Source of the DNA: an uncultured Pirellula sp.
Lineage (GTDB): Bacteria; Planctomycetota; Planctomycetia; Pirellulales; Pirellulaceae
Direction: 5' to 3'
Assembly: GCA_903892355.1 (NCBI GenBank)
Contig: CAITIE010000150.1
Location: 62,001-126,000 of the forward strand
DNA length: 64,000 nt
In this document: positions 1 through 9,355 of the stretch, piece after piece
How the letters are laid out: every line of letters starts with the position of its first letter
How positions within the stretch are numbered: position 1 is the first letter of the stretch
Program-made: the position numbers and the translations under genes
Notes under the pieces: model-generated
The model's input: the letters and a program-made list of their open reading frames with translations, nothing else
Told to the model about the DNA's origin: nothing
Databases searched by the model: none

Positions 1-1
1 G

Positions 2-904
2 GCTAGGCACGGTGCCGAGTTGATCACCGGTTGTGCGGTGGATTCGGTGCGCCCTTCTAGCTCGGGTGAGGGATTTGACGTCACGGCACACACCATGAGT
101 TCCTCGTTTGAGCTATGGACCAAAACGGTATTGATTACGACAGGAGGGCTTAGCTATCGCGAATGCGGGACCACTGGAGATGGGTACGCATGGGCGGAAG
201 CCATGGGACACTCGATCATCCCCCTCCGTCCAGCGCTGACCCCTTTGGTTTCCAACGCAACATGGGTCCATGAGCTGAGCGGCCTGACCTTGGACGATGC
301 CTTGGTCACGGCGCACCTCGCCTCCGAAAATGGAGCGGTCGTCAAAGTCGAACGCCATACGTCGCGAGGCGGATTCCTTTGGACACATACCGGCTGCAGC
401 GGCCCAACCGCGATGAATGTATCAAGATGCTTTTCCGATCGGGCTGCGCAAGACCAATTATCCCTCCGGATCGATCTCCTTCCTGATCAGTCTCTCGCCC
501 AATGCGAGCAGTGGCTTCTCGAAGAAGCGCAGAAGAGCAACCGAGCGATCTCGACCGTTTTGAGTCAAAAGATCCCAAAACGATTAGCCGTATCCATCCT
601 CGGTCAACTCGGCGCGGTGCACGATCCACATATGGCGGAGCTACCTCGCAAACTCAGGACTCAAATCCTCGAGACGATCAAAGGCTGCTCAGTGCCGATC
701 CAGGGAACACGCGGGTATCCAAAAGCCGAAGTGACCGCGGGTGGCGTGGCACTTGGAGAAGTGAACTTTCAAGACATGCAAAGCCGCAAGCATCCGGGAC
801 TGTACTTTGCTGGCGAAATCCTCGACCTCGACGGCCCAATCGGTGGTTTCAATTTCCAAGCCGCCTGGAGCACCGGGCATACCGCCGGGCTTCATCTCGG
901 CTGA
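2..904 (+). CDS. BaiN/HI0933-family flavoprotein, C-terminal part (5' cut by window edge)
   Basis: The reading frame is open from base 2, so the gene starts outside the window. The protein resembles the HI0933/YhiN/BaiN family of NAD(P)/FAD-dependent oxidoreductases. It has the family stretch [20 protein letters not shown], followed by a middle insert domain and a C-terminal FAD-contact region with [20 protein letters not shown] and [15 protein letters not shown]. The N-terminal dinucleotide-binding GxGxxG must lie upstream. Substrate is unknown; some relatives reduce bile-acid-type enoates, but that should not be assumed here. The last 13 bases overlap the convergent amine-oxidase gene on the other strand. 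Family assignment is firm; function is open. Confidence 0.88.
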   Translation, partial: ARHGAELITGCAVDSVRPSSSGEGFDVTAHTMSSSFELWTKTVLITTGGLSYRECGTTGDGYAWAEAMGHSIIPLRPALTPLVSNATWVHELSGLTLDDALVTAHLASENGAVVKVERHTSRGGFLWTHTGCSGPTAMNVSRCFSDRAAQDQLSLRIDLLPDQSLAQCEQWLLEEAQKSNRAISTVLSQKIPKRLAVSILGQLGAVHDPHMAELPRKLRTQILETIKGCSVPIQGTRGYPKAEVTAGGVALGEVNFQDMQSRKHPGLYFAGEILDLDGPIGGFNFQAAWSTGHTAGLHLG

Positions 905-2193
905 TGCAACACGGAATCTGTGGCCGCTAAACCGCTTCGAATCGCACCTTCGATGCTCCCCGCGTATCCGACTCCCGTGACATCGCAATAATCACCGCAA
1001 CGATAAAGTCCCTCACCGATCACAGGATTAGACTTCTGGGGGGACACTGACGAAGAAATCGATTCACCATTTGGGCGTGGGAGCGCAAACGGCACCGAGT
1101 ACGTTTGCTCGTGCCGCCAAAGTTCAGCCTCCCAGCCGAACCATTCGACCAGTTCCCTTTGAACAGCCGCCAATAGTTCGTCAGAGACCAAATCCTGCTC
1201 TCCCACAAGATTCACGCTCAGCAACGCTTTTCCGGACGGAGCGTAACTGGTTTGCGCATCGCTCGGGAAAGCCACATGATGGATGCGACCGTAAGGGTTC
1301 CCGTTGAGCATCAACACCGGCTCATGCTTTGCCATGCGATCGATGGAAAAGTAGAAGCAGGTCGTCGAAGCAACAGGCAGTCCATTTATTCGACTTGATT
1401 TCATCCCCAATAATCTCATCGCTGTGGGCTCTTCGGTCGCGATCACAATCGATGGGGCATTCCATTGGGTACCGTCCGCCAAAACTACCTTCCCCGGCTG
1501 GACCTTGGCAACGGTCGATCGCAAACGGAGGGATGCGTTGGGAATCTCTTCGGCAACCTGCTTGGGAATGGCCTGCATCCCCTCTGCAGGCAATGCCGCG
1601 TAGCCTTTGCTGAAGGTCCTGAAAATAAACTCCATCCTCGATGAAGGAATGCCAAGTGAACGGTCTAAAAAGATCCCTCCAAAAAACGGGCGGAAGAATT
1701 GCTCGATGATCGCGTTCGAAAACCCGATCTCTCGCAACCGATCGATGCTCGGTATGTCGCGAGTCGCCATCACCTCATCGACATGTTTCTTCATCAGTCC
1801 ATTCCGAAACCCCAACAGTTTCCACTTGTCGGAAATCGTAGCGACCGTCGAAATCGATGTTTGGACTGCATCCGACAGAAATTTCGACGGAGAGGAGCGA
1901 CTGGGGTCGGTAACTAGCGACCAACTTCGGCCCACGCGAACTCTCGCACCCGCTGAAAATTGCTTTAGACGCAATCGACTTATATCCAATTCGCGCGCGG
2001 CTGTTTCATAGCCGGTTAAGTAAACTTGGAAGCCATGGTCCAATAGGTACCCATTCCTGGAGTCGGTCCGGATTCGGCCCCCCACTTCATCCGATGCTTC
2101 GAGCACGAGGACCCTTCGGCCCGCGCGGATCAAATTCCTGGCTGCGATCAATCCAGAAAGCCCTGCACCGACGATGATCACGTCCAAATTCAC
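892..2193 (-). CDS. FAD-dependent amine oxidase / protoporphyrinogen-oxidase-like protein
   Basis: A 433-residue flavoprotein with an N-terminal Rossmann motif [16 protein letters not shown] (residues 5-20), then [17 protein letters not shown], the standard FAD-binding start of the flavin amine oxidase superfamily. The C-terminal FAD motif [18 protein letters not shown] is also present. Family members include monoamine oxidases, HemY and carotene desaturases; no substrate can be chosen from sequence. It begins with GTG, whose GTGA overlaps the mnmG stop codon, so it is translationally coupled as the last gene of the aminotransferase-pfkB-mnmG operon. Its 3' end overlaps the convergent BaiN-like gene by 13 bases. 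Confidence 0.88.
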   Translation of the reverse strand: MNLDVIIVGAGLSGLIAARNLIRAGRRVLVLEASDEVGGRIRTDSRNGYLLDHGFQVYLTGYETAARELDISRLRLKQFSAGARVRVGRSWSLVTDPSRSSPSKFLSDAVQTSISTVATISDKWKLLGFRNGLMKKHVDEVMATRDIPSIDRLREIGFSNAIIEQFFRPFFGGIFLDRSLGIPSSRMEFIFRTFSKGYAALPAEGMQAIPKQVAEEIPNASLRLRSTVAKVQPGKVVLADGTQWNAPSIVIATEEPTAMRLLGMKSSRINGLPVASTTCFYFSIDRMAKHEPVLMLNGNPYGRIHHVAFPSDAQTSYAPSGKALLSVNLVGEQDLVSDELLAAVQRELVEWFGWEAELWRHEQTYSVPFALPRPNGESISSSVSPQKSNPVIGEGLYRCGDYCDVTGVGYAGSIEGAIRSGLAATDSVLHQPR

Positions 2194-4055
2194 TCGGCAC
2201 CATCCTCTTTTTCCGCCTGCGCCAGATTTCGCAATCTCGGGTTTTCCAGATAGGCCAAAACCAATGCCACATCCGAAGGAGTGATCCCGCTGATTCGGCC
2301 AGCTTGATCTAAATTCAGAGGGCGGATACGGGAAAACTTTTGCCTGGCTTCATTCCGCAAACTGACGATGGCACCGTAATCAAAGTTCTTTGGGATTTGC
2401 TTATCGAGCATTCGCTGCTGCCGTTCTACCTGAACTTGCTGTCGCGAAATGTACCCTGCATACTTTGTGTCGTACTCGACTTGCAAACCGATCTCTTCCG
2501 GGAATTGGGCGAGGGATTCCGGAAACATCTCGTGAAGTTGCTTCCATGTGACCTCATTTCGTTTCAAAAATCGGTCGCCGGTAACATCACCGATCCGAAG
2601 GGCCGCCACAGCTCGGCGTGCCGCTTCAATGCATTCCGTCTTTTCGATGAATCGGCGGTACCGATCCTCAGACACCAACCCGAGTTTGTACCCGATCGGT
2701 GTCAAGCGACGATCCGCGTTGTCTTGTCGTAACATCATGCGGTACTCGGCGCGGCTCGTGAACATGCGATAAGGTTCATCCACACCGCATGTGACGAGAT
2801 CATCCACGAGCACACCGATGTAGGCATCATCGCGTTTCAGAATGAGGCCATCCTGCCCTTTGAGTCGCAGCGCCGCGTTCGCACCTGCGACCAGTCCCTG
2901 CGCGCCAGCTTCTTCGTAGCCAGTGGTCCCATTGAGTTGCCCGGCAAAGTACAACCCTTGGACCGCTTTGGTTTCCAACCAAGGATAGAGTTGGTCGGGC
3001 GGGCAAAAATCGTACTCGACCGCGTACCCATAGCGCATGATCTGCGCCCGCTCGAGCCCCGGTATGAGTTTGAACATTTGGTCTTGAACATCCCGAGGAA
3101 GGGATGTGGAAATCCCGTTGACATAGACCTCTTGCGTCGACCGTCCCTCGGGTTCCAGGAACAGTTGGTGCCTGTCCTTGTCGGAAAACCGAACCACTTT
3201 ATCCTCGATCGACGGGCAGTAGCGAGGCCCCGACGAGCGTATCTGGCCGGTGTACATGGGCGCACGATGGAGATTGGCCCGAATCAACGCGTGGACTTGT
3301 TCGTTGGTATAAGTAATCCAACAAGGCATTTGGGGATGGGGCAACGCGTCGGACATGAAAGAGAATGGCTGAGGTGCCTCGTCCCCAGGTTGGATCTCGG
3401 TTTTCGAATAATCAATGGTCCGACTGTTGAGGCGAGCAGGTGTCCCGGTCTTGAAGCGTTCGATTCGAAAACCCAAGCGGTGGAGCGATTGGCTGATGCC
3501 CGAGGTTGTGCCTTCTCCGGCCCGGCCACCGGGTGTCTTCGCTTCCCCGGTGTGCATGATGGCTTGCAAAAACGTACCCGTCGTGAGAACCACGGCGCGA
3601 GCGAGGAAGCATGCATCGCCACGGACACGCACACCGACCGTGCGCTGTTGGCCGTCGACGGTCTCGGTGAGAATCTCTTCGACCAGTTCCTGGCACAGAT
3701 CGATGTTTGGGTTTTCTTCGATCTGGCGTTTGATATCGAACTGATACGCTTTCTTATCGGCTTGAGCCCGGGGGGAGTGCATCGCAGGTCCCTTGCGGCT
3801 ATTGAGCAGGCGGAACTGGATCCCCGTGCGATCGATCGTTTCACCCATCAATCCACCGAGCGCATCGATCTCGCGAACGATCTGGCCTTTGGCAACCCCA
3901 CCAATCGCCGGGTTGCAGCTCATCTGCCCGACCGTATCGAGGTTCCCGGTCAGAAGTGCGACGCGTGCGCCAACACGTGCCGCAGCGGCAGCCGCTTCTG
4001 TGCCGGCATGGCCAGCCCCAACCACCACTATGTCGTATTCGTATCGATTGATCAT
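2190..4055 (-). CDS. mnmG: MnmG (GidA), tRNA uridine-34 carboxymethylaminomethyl modification subunit
   Basis: At 621 residues it has the usual MnmG length. With MnmE it adds the cmnm group to U34 of certain tRNAs, using FAD, NADH and methylene-tetrahydrofolate. The N-terminal FAD motif [19 protein letters not shown] is followed by [20 protein letters not shown], both diagnostic. The segments [31 protein letters not shown] and [12 protein letters not shown] are also conserved. The C-terminal helical MnmE/tRNA-binding domain ends in [19 protein letters not shown]. The gene starts with ATG 57 bases after the pfkB stop and overlaps the next gene by GTGA. A hairpin sits just before the start. mnmE is not in the window. 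Confidence 0.98.
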   Translation of the reverse strand: MINRYEYDIVVVGAGHAGTEAAAAAARVGARVALLTGNLDTVGQMSCNPAIGGVAKGQIVREIDALGGLMGETIDRTGIQFRLLNSRKGPAMHSPRAQADKKAYQFDIKRQIEENPNIDLCQELVEEILTETVDGQQRTVGVRVRGDACFLARAVVLTTGTFLQAIMHTGEAKTPGGRAGEGTTSGISQSLHRLGFRIERFKTGTPARLNSRTIDYSKTEIQPGDEAPQPFSFMSDALPHPQMPCWITYTNEQVHALIRANLHRAPMYTGQIRSSGPRYCPSIEDKVVRFSDKDRHQLFLEPEGRSTQEVYVNGISTSLPRDVQDQMFKLIPGLERAQIMRYGYAVEYDFCPPDQLYPWLETKAVQGLYFAGQLNGTTGYEEAGAQGLVAGANAALRLKGQDGLILKRDDAYIGVLVDDLVTCGVDEPYRMFTSRAEYRMMLRQDNADRRLTPIGYKLGLVSEDRYRRFIEKTECIEAARRAVAALRIGDVTGDRFLKRNEVTWKQLHEMFPESLAQFPEEIGLQVEYDTKYAGYISRQQVQVERQQRMLDKQIPKNFDYGAIVSLRNEARQKFSRIRPLNLDQAGRISGITPSDVALVLAYLENPRLRNLAQAEKEDGAE

Positions 4056-4056
4056 T

Positions 4057-4080
4057 CCTGAGGCACTCGCGTTTCTCAGG
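4057..4080 (-). promoter_or_regulatory. Hairpin directly upstream of the mnmG start codon
   Basis: A 6-bp inverted repeat (cctgag / ctcagg, 12-base loop) ends one base before the mnmG ATG. The 3' arm contains the only Shine-Dalgarno-like bases (agga). In mRNA this could hide the initiation site and tune translation relative to pfkB. No poly-U follows, so it is not a terminator. Short stem, so weak evidence. Confidence 0.25.
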
Positions 4081-4112
4081 CATTTTATCCTGCCGAGCCT
4101 TTTTTATAAGTC

Positions 4113-5075
4113 CTAAAAAAGCCCTTGGGGCAGGGAAGGCACCGCACCGCGCTGGGTGCAGACATAGGCAGCGACCAGGGCCGCTCGTCGATGGGATTCC
4201 GATAGCGGAACGCGGTTGAGGATCCCCATAATCAATGCGGCTGAAAACGCATCACCAGCCCCCACCGTGTCGATCGCTTGGACCGAGATCGGCTCCTGCA
4301 CATCCAATTCGCCATCGAGCCAAACGACAGAGCCCTTCGATCCCCGTGTCAATGCAACGCAACGGAGCGAATACCGATCTGCCAGTCGCATCATGGTCCC
4401 AACTTCGTCGGTGACCTCCACCTCCAAAAGATCGCAAATGCGGGGCAACTCCTCGTCGTTCAACTTGGCGATCTGGCTGAGCCCAAGCGACGTCTCGAGG
4501 ATCTCGGCGTCGAAAAAATTTTGTCGAAGATTGACATCGAATACTCGCAAGCAACCCTCGCGCGTCGCCGAGACAAATCGGGTGATTGCGTCGCGACTGA
4601 CTGAATTTCTCTGCGCCAGCGACCCAAAGCAGACCGCGTCGCATTTCGCCGCGGCATCGAGCCATCGGCGATCGCAGACCAAATGATCCCATGCCACGTC
4701 GGCCGCGAATACGTATTCGGGTTTTCCTGTCGCATCGAGCGAGACGCGAACGGTACCGGTCGGATGCGCGTCGTCGACACCGACCAACGCCAACGACAAA
4801 TCATGCTCCCGCATCCACTGCATTGCTTGAGCTCCCAGTTGGTCGCGCCCGACCGCGCTAACAATAAGCGATTCGGCTCCTAAACTCGAGGCATGGCATG
4901 CGAAATTCGCTGGAGCGCCTCCGAAGAGAGCTTTGTCGTCATACACATCCCAAAGGATCTCCCCTAAACCCACCAAGCATTTGCGGCTCGGGGCAGCTGT
5001 GCCTTCTGCCACTGTGCCTTCTGCCACTGTGCCTTCTGATAGAGCCTCGAAAGGTTTCTCGTCTTCATGGTTCAC
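4113..5075 (-). CDS. PfkB-family carbohydrate kinase (fructokinase-like)
   Basis: A 320-residue ribokinase/PfkB-fold sugar kinase. The N-terminal substrate region reads VGLGEILWDVYDDKALFGGAPANFACHASSLG. The C-terminal signature IDTVGAGDAFSAALIMG carries the anion-hole GAGD with the catalytic Asp. The early FGGAPANFA pattern fits fructokinases, though substrate cannot be fixed by sequence. The first codon is GTG, 11 bases inside the upstream aminotransferase gene, so the two are coupled. Residues about 14-27 hold EGTVA repeats encoded by a 15-bp tandem repeat (4997-5040). This N-terminal extension is absent from typical fructokinases, and a GTG within the repeat could also serve as start. Confidence 0.88.
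   Translation of the reverse strand: MNHEDEKPFEALSEGTVAEGTVAEGTAAPSRKCLVGLGEILWDVYDDKALFGGAPANFACHASSLGAESLIVSAVGRDQLGAQAMQWMREHDLSLALVGVDDAHPTGTVRVSLDATGKPEYVFAADVAWDHLVCDRRWLDAAAKCDAVCFGSLAQRNSVSRDAITRFVSATREGCLRVFDVNLRQNFFDAEILETSLGLSQIAKLNDEELPRICDLLEVEVTDEVGTMMRLADRYSLRCVALTRGSKGSVVWLDGELDVQEPISVQAIDTVGAGDAFSAALIMGILNRVPLSESHRRAALVAAYVCTQRGAVPSLPQGLF
4997..5040 (+). repeat. 15-bp tandem repeat, 3 copies, in the pfkB N-terminal coding region
   Basis: The unit ctgtgccttctgcca occurs at 4997-5011 and 5012-5026, with a 14-base third copy at 5027-5040. Read on the minus strand it encodes EGTVA in frame, so copy-number changes would lengthen or shorten the kinase N-terminus without a frameshift. 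Confidence 0.95.
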
Positions 5076-6279
5076 AGATCTTCACCAATCCTTTTTCCAA
5101 GCGTTCGATGTCTTCTTGATTGTTGTATGCATGGGTCGCAATGCGCAAGGCGCCATGCCGCACACTGAGTACCACTCCGGCGTCCAACAATCGGCGACGG
5201 ACTTCATACGGGTCCTTGCCAGAGAATTGGAAGCTGATGATTCCACTCGAAGAGTTTGCCGAGTTTGCTGCTGGCTCTCGATGGTCATCGGGTACGACCC
5301 ACGGAAACACAGCCCCTATACGCCGTAATACCCCTCGGATACCCGCCGCATTTCGCAAGACCGCCCGAGCGATCTGGTTGTCTGGGAGGTGGCACCCGAG
5401 TTCCAGCAGGAGTTTTAAGCTCGCCTCCAGGCCGATCAAGCCGACATGATTGGCGGAGCCACCTTCGTATCGCGAGGCGGCGTACTTGTAGACGGCTCCT
5501 TCGGCGTTGAACTCATGGCTGGATTCGATGGATCCCCAGCCGACCATCACCGGTGCGATCCGTTCCAAGTTGGACTCACGAATGTAGAGGAAGCCAGCCC
5601 CTTCTGGCCCCAACATCCATTTGTGACCATCGGCAGCAGCGTAATCGATGGGAATTTCGGAAGTGTCGAGCGGGAAAACCCCGAGCCCTTGGATGGCATC
5701 GACAAAAAGCTGGGCTCCCGCCCGATGCACCATCTCGCACAAATCCGCCAAGGGCAAACGGTATCCGGTCGCATATCCGACCCAGCTGACGGTCACCAGT
5801 CGCGTCGAACCGTCGATCGCAGCGCGAATGCGGTCGAGACTCGGGCGACCATCGGCATCGACCGCCACACGTCGAACCTCCACCCCCCGTTTCTCCAGTT
5901 CCAGCCAAGGCAAAAGATTGCTCGGGAACTCATTGGCGAGGACCACGAGGCTATCGCCTGCGCGCCAGGGATACCCGTTCGCGATAATATTGATGCCGAA
6001 AGTCGTGTTCGGAATCAAGGCGATTTCCTGCTTGGAGCAGTGAAACAGCTCACTTGCGGCCCCTCGAAGTCGGTTCGCTGCGGCCGACCACTCCGGCCAG
6101 CGGACATCACCATCGATCGAGGCGTCCAAGGCCCATTGGCGGACGGCGTCCGCCGTTCTTTTGGGTAGGGGGCCTACTGCCGCATGGTCGAAGTACGCCC
6201 AGCCAGCTGCGACCGGCATTTCGGCTCTAAACGCGCGCACGACCTCATTCTCCAGGCCATCTGTACCGACAAATCCCAT
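5065..6279 (-). CDS. Class V (cysteine-desulfurase-fold) aminotransferase-like enzyme
   Basis: A 404-residue PLP enzyme of fold type I, aminotransferase class V. The N-terminal AYFDHAAVGPLP, LIPNTTFGINIIANGYPW and VVLANEFPSNLLPW match the family. The PLP lysine is in ADGHKWMLGPEGAGFLYIR (Lys about 220), preceded by LFVDAIQGLGVFPLD with the cofactor-ring Asp. It lacks the cysteine loop of true SufS/IscS desulfurases, so an epimerase, lyase or aminotransferase role is more likely; the substrate is unknown. ATG start. It is the first gene of the minus-strand operon and overlaps pfkB by 11 bases. Confidence 0.88.
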   Translation of the reverse strand: MGFVGTDGLENEVVRAFRAEMPVAAGWAYFDHAAVGPLPKRTADAVRQWALDASIDGDVRWPEWSAAANRLRGAASELFHCSKQEIALIPNTTFGINIIANGYPWRAGDSLVVLANEFPSNLLPWLELEKRGVEVRRVAVDADGRPSLDRIRAAIDGSTRLVTVSWVGYATGYRLPLADLCEMVHRAGAQLFVDAIQGLGVFPLDTSEIPIDYAAADGHKWMLGPEGAGFLYIRESNLERIAPVMVGWGSIESSHEFNAEGAVYKYAASRYEGGSANHVGLIGLEASLKLLLELGCHLPDNQIARAVLRNAAGIRGVLRRIGAVFPWVVPDDHREPAANSANSSSGIISFQFSGKDPYEVRRRLLDAGVVLSVRHGALRIATHAYNNQEDIERLEKGLVKICEP

Positions 6280-6584
6280 CGTTTTGCCCCGAGTTAGACC
6301 GTTTTTTAATAAAAATGAACAAGGTCCAGTGCGGCCGATGACACTGGAAAAAGTTCAACTATACTAGCCCTCGGATATCAACGAGAGTGGTGCCGCATTT
6401 TCGAGGTGGATTCGCCGCGGGAATGGCTGGCACACCGCCTCGGAGGTATGCAGGTTTCGATATGCTATCAGGCGTTCACTAGCTGTCACCTCTCATCCTT
6501 CGTATGCCCTCGAATGAAGTACAACATGTGCCGCCCGTCCAACCCGTCAACTGGGAGCATCCCTGAAGAGCACCGAGGTAATTG
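6280..6584. other. Divergent intergenic region between aminotransferase and small membrane-protein genes
   Basis: About 305 bases with no convincing gene. It must carry the promoter of the minus-strand operon; an AT-rich block lies at 6301-6320 but I could not fix -35/-10 boxes there. A plus-strand promoter candidate is listed separately. Confidence 0.6.
6338..6365 (+). promoter_or_regulatory. Candidate sigma-70 promoter for the small membrane protein gene
   Basis: ATGACA (5 of 6 matches to the -35 consensus) and TATACT (5 of 6 to the -10 consensus) are separated by 16 bases. Transcription would start near 6372, giving a leader of about 210 bases before the ATG at 6585. Confidence 0.45.
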
Positions 6585-6782
6585 ATGCCCAGATTGTTGT
6601 GTTTAGGCGGACTCGTCGTCGCTGGTCTAATTTTTCTATTGTTTACCGTGGATCTCGTCATGACGATCCTCGGCATGGGTGGCATTTTTTGGTACCCGAG
6701 CTACCTCATGGATGCCGTCTTCATCGCCTGCTCAGGCATGTTGGGGTACCTAGCCTGGGTTTCGCTGAAAGAACTCAAGTAG
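6585..6782 (+). CDS. Small two-helix membrane protein (hypothetical)
   Basis: A 65-residue product with two hydrophobic helices: CLGGLVVAGLIFLLFTVDLV near the N-terminus and AVFIACSGMLGYLAWVSL near the C-terminus, joined by a short polar loop and ending in a basic LKELK. I do not recognise a family. Support for a real gene comes from the ATG, a gagg motif six bases upstream, a promoter candidate and coherent membrane topology. A longer frame overlapping it in another register is only the upstream extension of the esterase frame. Function unknown. Confidence 0.55.
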   Translation: MPRLLCLGGLVVAGLIFLLFTVDLVMTILGMGGIFWYPSYLMDAVFIACSGMLGYLAWVSLKELK

Positions 6783-6922
6783 TCTCCGTACTGCATTCGT
6801 TGTGCGGAGCCATTGTTGCTCGAAGAATCTCTTATCCGCGATGTTGGACGTGCGCCCTTCATTTAGCGCGCACCAACTCGGTTTCTCAATGTGGTTTCAG
6901 ACGGTTCTCAGGAAAAAAACCT

Positions 6923-7696
6923 ATGAAGTTCGACACGGATGGCTGGTACCTCACCCGCGGATGCTGGGGCTCGTTGCAAGGGATTTTGATCGCGCCTCGA
7001 AAAAACCCACCGACTGCGGTTGTAACACTATGCCACGGATTTGGTGCTCCAGGTACGGACTTGGTACCCCTCGCCGAAGAAATCGTTCCCTACCTGTCCG
7101 ACGGTACGCCCGCCCCCGCCTTCTTGTTCCCTGAAGGCCCGATCGATTTGGGAGAAATCTACGGGATGGACGGCGCTAACGCGTGGTGGGAGCTCAACAT
7201 GGCCCGTTTGGCTCAATTGGCTGCCACCAATGATTTTAACGCTCTGAGAAATGAAGTTCCTCCCGGGATCGATGAAGCTCGAGAGGCTTTGGAGAATTGC
7301 ATCGCCGAATGCGTCGAGAGCCAGCGATGGGAATCGCCCAAGATGATCTTCGGCGGGTTCTCCCAAGGCTCCATGCTGGCGGTAGACCTGGCGCTCCGTT
7401 CTCAGAAACATCAATGCGAAGGATTGATACTTTGGTCCGGTGCATTGATCTGTGAATCCCTGTGGCAACAAGCCTTTACCGAGCGGTCCGACGAAGCTTC
7501 TCCACGATCGATTCCTTGTTTCCAAACGCATGGGCGCGAAGATACGATACTCCCGATCGGTACCGGACGAGCACTGAACGAGTTCTTGCAAAGCCTGGGC
7601 ATTGAGAACGATTACCACGAATTTCAAGGGCCCCATACCATTCCTGCGATCGGCATCTCAGGTGCTGCGAAACTGATCGACACTGCCGCTCGATGA
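6923..7696 (+). CDS. Phospholipase/carboxylesterase-family alpha/beta hydrolase
   Basis: A 257-residue alpha/beta hydrolase. After VVTLCHGFGAPGTDLVPLAEE (oxyanion region), the nucleophile elbow is GGFSQGS with Ser147. The acid lies in HGREDTILP (Asp207) and the histidine in QGPHTIP (His238), so the catalytic triad is complete. Size and motifs match the phospholipase/carboxylesterase (YpfH-like) family acting on short acyl esters. The frame is open further upstream, but the ATG at 6923 is chosen because agga lies about 9 bases before it and homology begins there. It follows the small membrane-protein gene by 140 bases. No signal peptide, so cytoplasmic. Confidence 0.88.
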   Translation: MKFDTDGWYLTRGCWGSLQGILIAPRKNPPTAVVTLCHGFGAPGTDLVPLAEEIVPYLSDGTPAPAFLFPEGPIDLGEIYGMDGANAWWELNMARLAQLAATNDFNALRNEVPPGIDEAREALENCIAECVESQRWESPKMIFGGFSQGSMLAVDLALRSQKHQCEGLILWSGALICESLWQQAFTERSDEASPRSIPCFQTHGREDTILPIGTGRALNEFLQSLGIENDYHEFQGPHTIPAIGISGAAKLIDTAAR

Positions 7697-7734
7697 CACT
7701 GCTCTTGATTGGCACTGCTCCTGATTGGCACTGC
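7697..7734 (+). repeat. 16-bp tandem repeat just after the esterase stop codon
   Basis: The unit cactgctcttgattgg (7697-7712) is repeated with one change at 7713-7728 and begins again (cactgc) at 7729. The last 16 bases of the esterase gene also begin cactgc, so the array may have grown from the 3' end of the gene. The rest of the gap up to 7977 shows nothing else I can name. Confidence 0.9.
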
Positions 7735-7977
7735 GTCCATCAAAAAAATCGAGGTTACCGGCAAACTGCGATAGAAGTTAACAATCTACGAAACTCTTAA
7801 GCCTGAGACTTGATTTCCGCGATGCCAAAAGTTTCAATAGGGTCACTTGTCCGGACGAGAGCCGGATTGAGGCCTTACGCGGACAGCTGCACCCAAGCTC
7901 ACGACTTACAGGTTCAGGATATCGCCGTTCGATTACAGGCAAACGCCAACTGCTGTGAACCTTGAGCTCAAAACAAC

Positions 7978-8511
7978 ATGCTCCACCAAACCATCCATCG
8001 GGAAATCGTCTGGTTCTATCCTTGGCTTCGCAAGATGGCCAGCGGTTTGATGGCCTCCGAACGACGCTCCCATACGCTGCAACCAACGGCGTTGGCGAAC
8101 GAAGTCCTGGCAAAGCTGATGAGTTGGAAAGGGGAAATCTCTGGCGATACGGAATTGTCCCTCCGCGTCCTCGCAACCACGGTCGCCAAGCAAACGCTGA
8201 TCGATCGTGGTCGGCGACGTACGAACAAAGATCTTTACATGGAACGCATGCGTCACGAAAACTCGAATCAGTGGCTCCATCAGGACACCCCGCCTCCCGG
8301 CTCTCGGGTCCCGATCGTCCTCGATGTGATCGAGCAATTGGAGTCGGTCGACCAAGACCTCGCATCTCTAGTCCGGATGCGATTTTTCGAAGGCTGCACC
8401 TTCCAGCAAGCGACGGAGAGGTTGGGCATGAGCCCTCGTACAGCTGCACGACGCTGGGCCTTTGCAAAAACGTTTCTTGCCAAAGCCATCGAACGCGAAG
8501 AGTCTCGGTAA
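7978..8511 (+). CDS. ECF-family RNA polymerase sigma factor (TIGR02999-like)
   Basis: A 177-residue sigma factor of the type common in Planctomycetes and Acidobacteria. The sigma-2 region contains HTLQPTALANEVLAKLM and LATTVAKQTLIDRGRRRTNKD. The sigma-4 helix-turn-helix is LVRMRFFEGCTFQQATERLGMSPRTAARRWAFAKTFL, with the family pattern of a GM/GVSPRT turn followed by RRWxFA. No anti-sigma gene accompanies it. In these genomes such sigma factors are often linked to Ser/Thr kinases, and here two kinase genes lie just beyond on the opposite strand, which suggests kinase-linked control. Confidence 0.9.
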   Translation: MLHQTIHREIVWFYPWLRKMASGLMASERRSHTLQPTALANEVLAKLMSWKGEISGDTELSLRVLATTVAKQTLIDRGRRRTNKDLYMERMRHENSNQWLHQDTPPPGSRVPIVLDVIEQLESVDQDLASLVRMRFFEGCTFQQATERLGMSPRTAARRWAFAKTFLAKAIEREESR

Positions 8512-8545
8512 ACACCGCGACGTTGTCTGATCCTTCCGGTTTTGC

Positions 8546-9355
8546 CTAATCCTTCCGATTCGACATTTTGGCCGCGTAACCCGCGGGTAGTTCTTTCCAC
8601 AACGAGAGTTTTGTTGCTTCGGGAGCGTGTTCGGCGTGGCGCAAGCATTGTGCGCCTGCAAAACCGATCGGGGTATTGGGCGTAGGATGATAAATGAGAC
8701 GGTTCGCCTTCAGGCGGTATAGGACTTTGAGATAACTGGAGTTTTTGACCCAAGGGGTTGCATCGATCGGCTCAAAAAGATTCCTGTCGTGAGTGTTCTC
8801 ACTCAGCGTCACCATCTGCACCCAACGCCCCTTGGTCTCTTCGCTTGCCAAGTACATTTCGGCGACGGCAGTGGGGTCGAATTGGGGAAAGACGTGCATG
8901 TTGAGATCCAGAATCCCGAGGGCAGGTTGCAAGGAACGATCCCACTCCCATTTCAACTCCAACTCCCCCCATCGATTGGCTGACTGAGGGCAAATGTAAC
9001 AATTGGTCTGCCCACCACCCTGGCGACCTTGTTCGGTGATAACAACAGCATTTCTAAGCACGCCATGAAAACCATCGATTCCATCCAAACCGATGTCCTT
9101 TCCAAGCAACGATTCGACAAAAACAACGTCGGCGGCGACCTCGGGAGGCTTAAGGAAATAAATGATTGATACCGAATATTGATTGGATCGCCAAAAGTAA
9201 CCAGCGAAGAGGGCAATCAATGCAGTCGACAAATAGATCCATGGCAGGACACGCTTTCCAGAAGAGCGCGCAGTTTGCGATCCATCGCGGTTGGCCCCAC
9301 CGCTCAACGTCGGATCGATTGCGGAATTCGGTGTAGATCCAAAGACTCTACTCAT
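8546..9355 (-). CDS. Hypothetical single-pass membrane protein coupled to a degenerate kinase
   Basis: A 269-residue product of no family I recognise. The N-terminus is polar, followed by one transmembrane segment (VLPWIYLSTALIALFAGYFW). The remaining ~215 residues are probably extracytoplasmic and include TNCYICPQSANRWGELELKW, whose cysteines could bind metal or form a disulfide. The ATG at 9355 is chosen because it overlaps the stop codon of the preceding kinase gene (ATGA). The kinase also ends in a membrane-anchored domain, so the two probably act as a pair at the membrane. The gene converges on the ECF sigma gene with 34 bases between stops. Confidence 0.75.
   Translation of the reverse strand: MSRVFGSTPNSAIDPTLSGGANRDGSQTARSSGKRVLPWIYLSTALIALFAGYFWRSNQYSVSIIYFLKPPEVAADVVFVESLLGKDIGLDGIDGFHGVLRNAVVITEQGRQGGGQTNCYICPQSANRWGELELKWEWDRSLQPALGILDLNMHVFPQFDPTAVAEMYLASEETKGRWVQMVTLSENTHDRNLFEPIDATPWVKNSSYLKVLYRLKANRLIYHPTPNTPIGFAGAQCLRHAEHAPEATKLSLWKELPAGYAAKMSNRKD

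Noticed and set aside
2937-4061. Long open frame (374 codons) on the plus strand opposite mnmG
   Set aside because: It lies wholly antisense to a well-conserved mnmG, shows no domain, and is explained by the codon bias of the true gene.
6599-6922. N-terminal extension of the esterase (108 more codons)
   Set aside because: The extension overlaps the small membrane-protein frame, is Arg-rich without homology, and a good ribosome-binding site precedes the ATG at 6923.
7028-7636. 202-codon minus-strand frame inside the esterase gene
   Set aside because: Antisense to a gene with an intact catalytic triad and without any recognisable motif.
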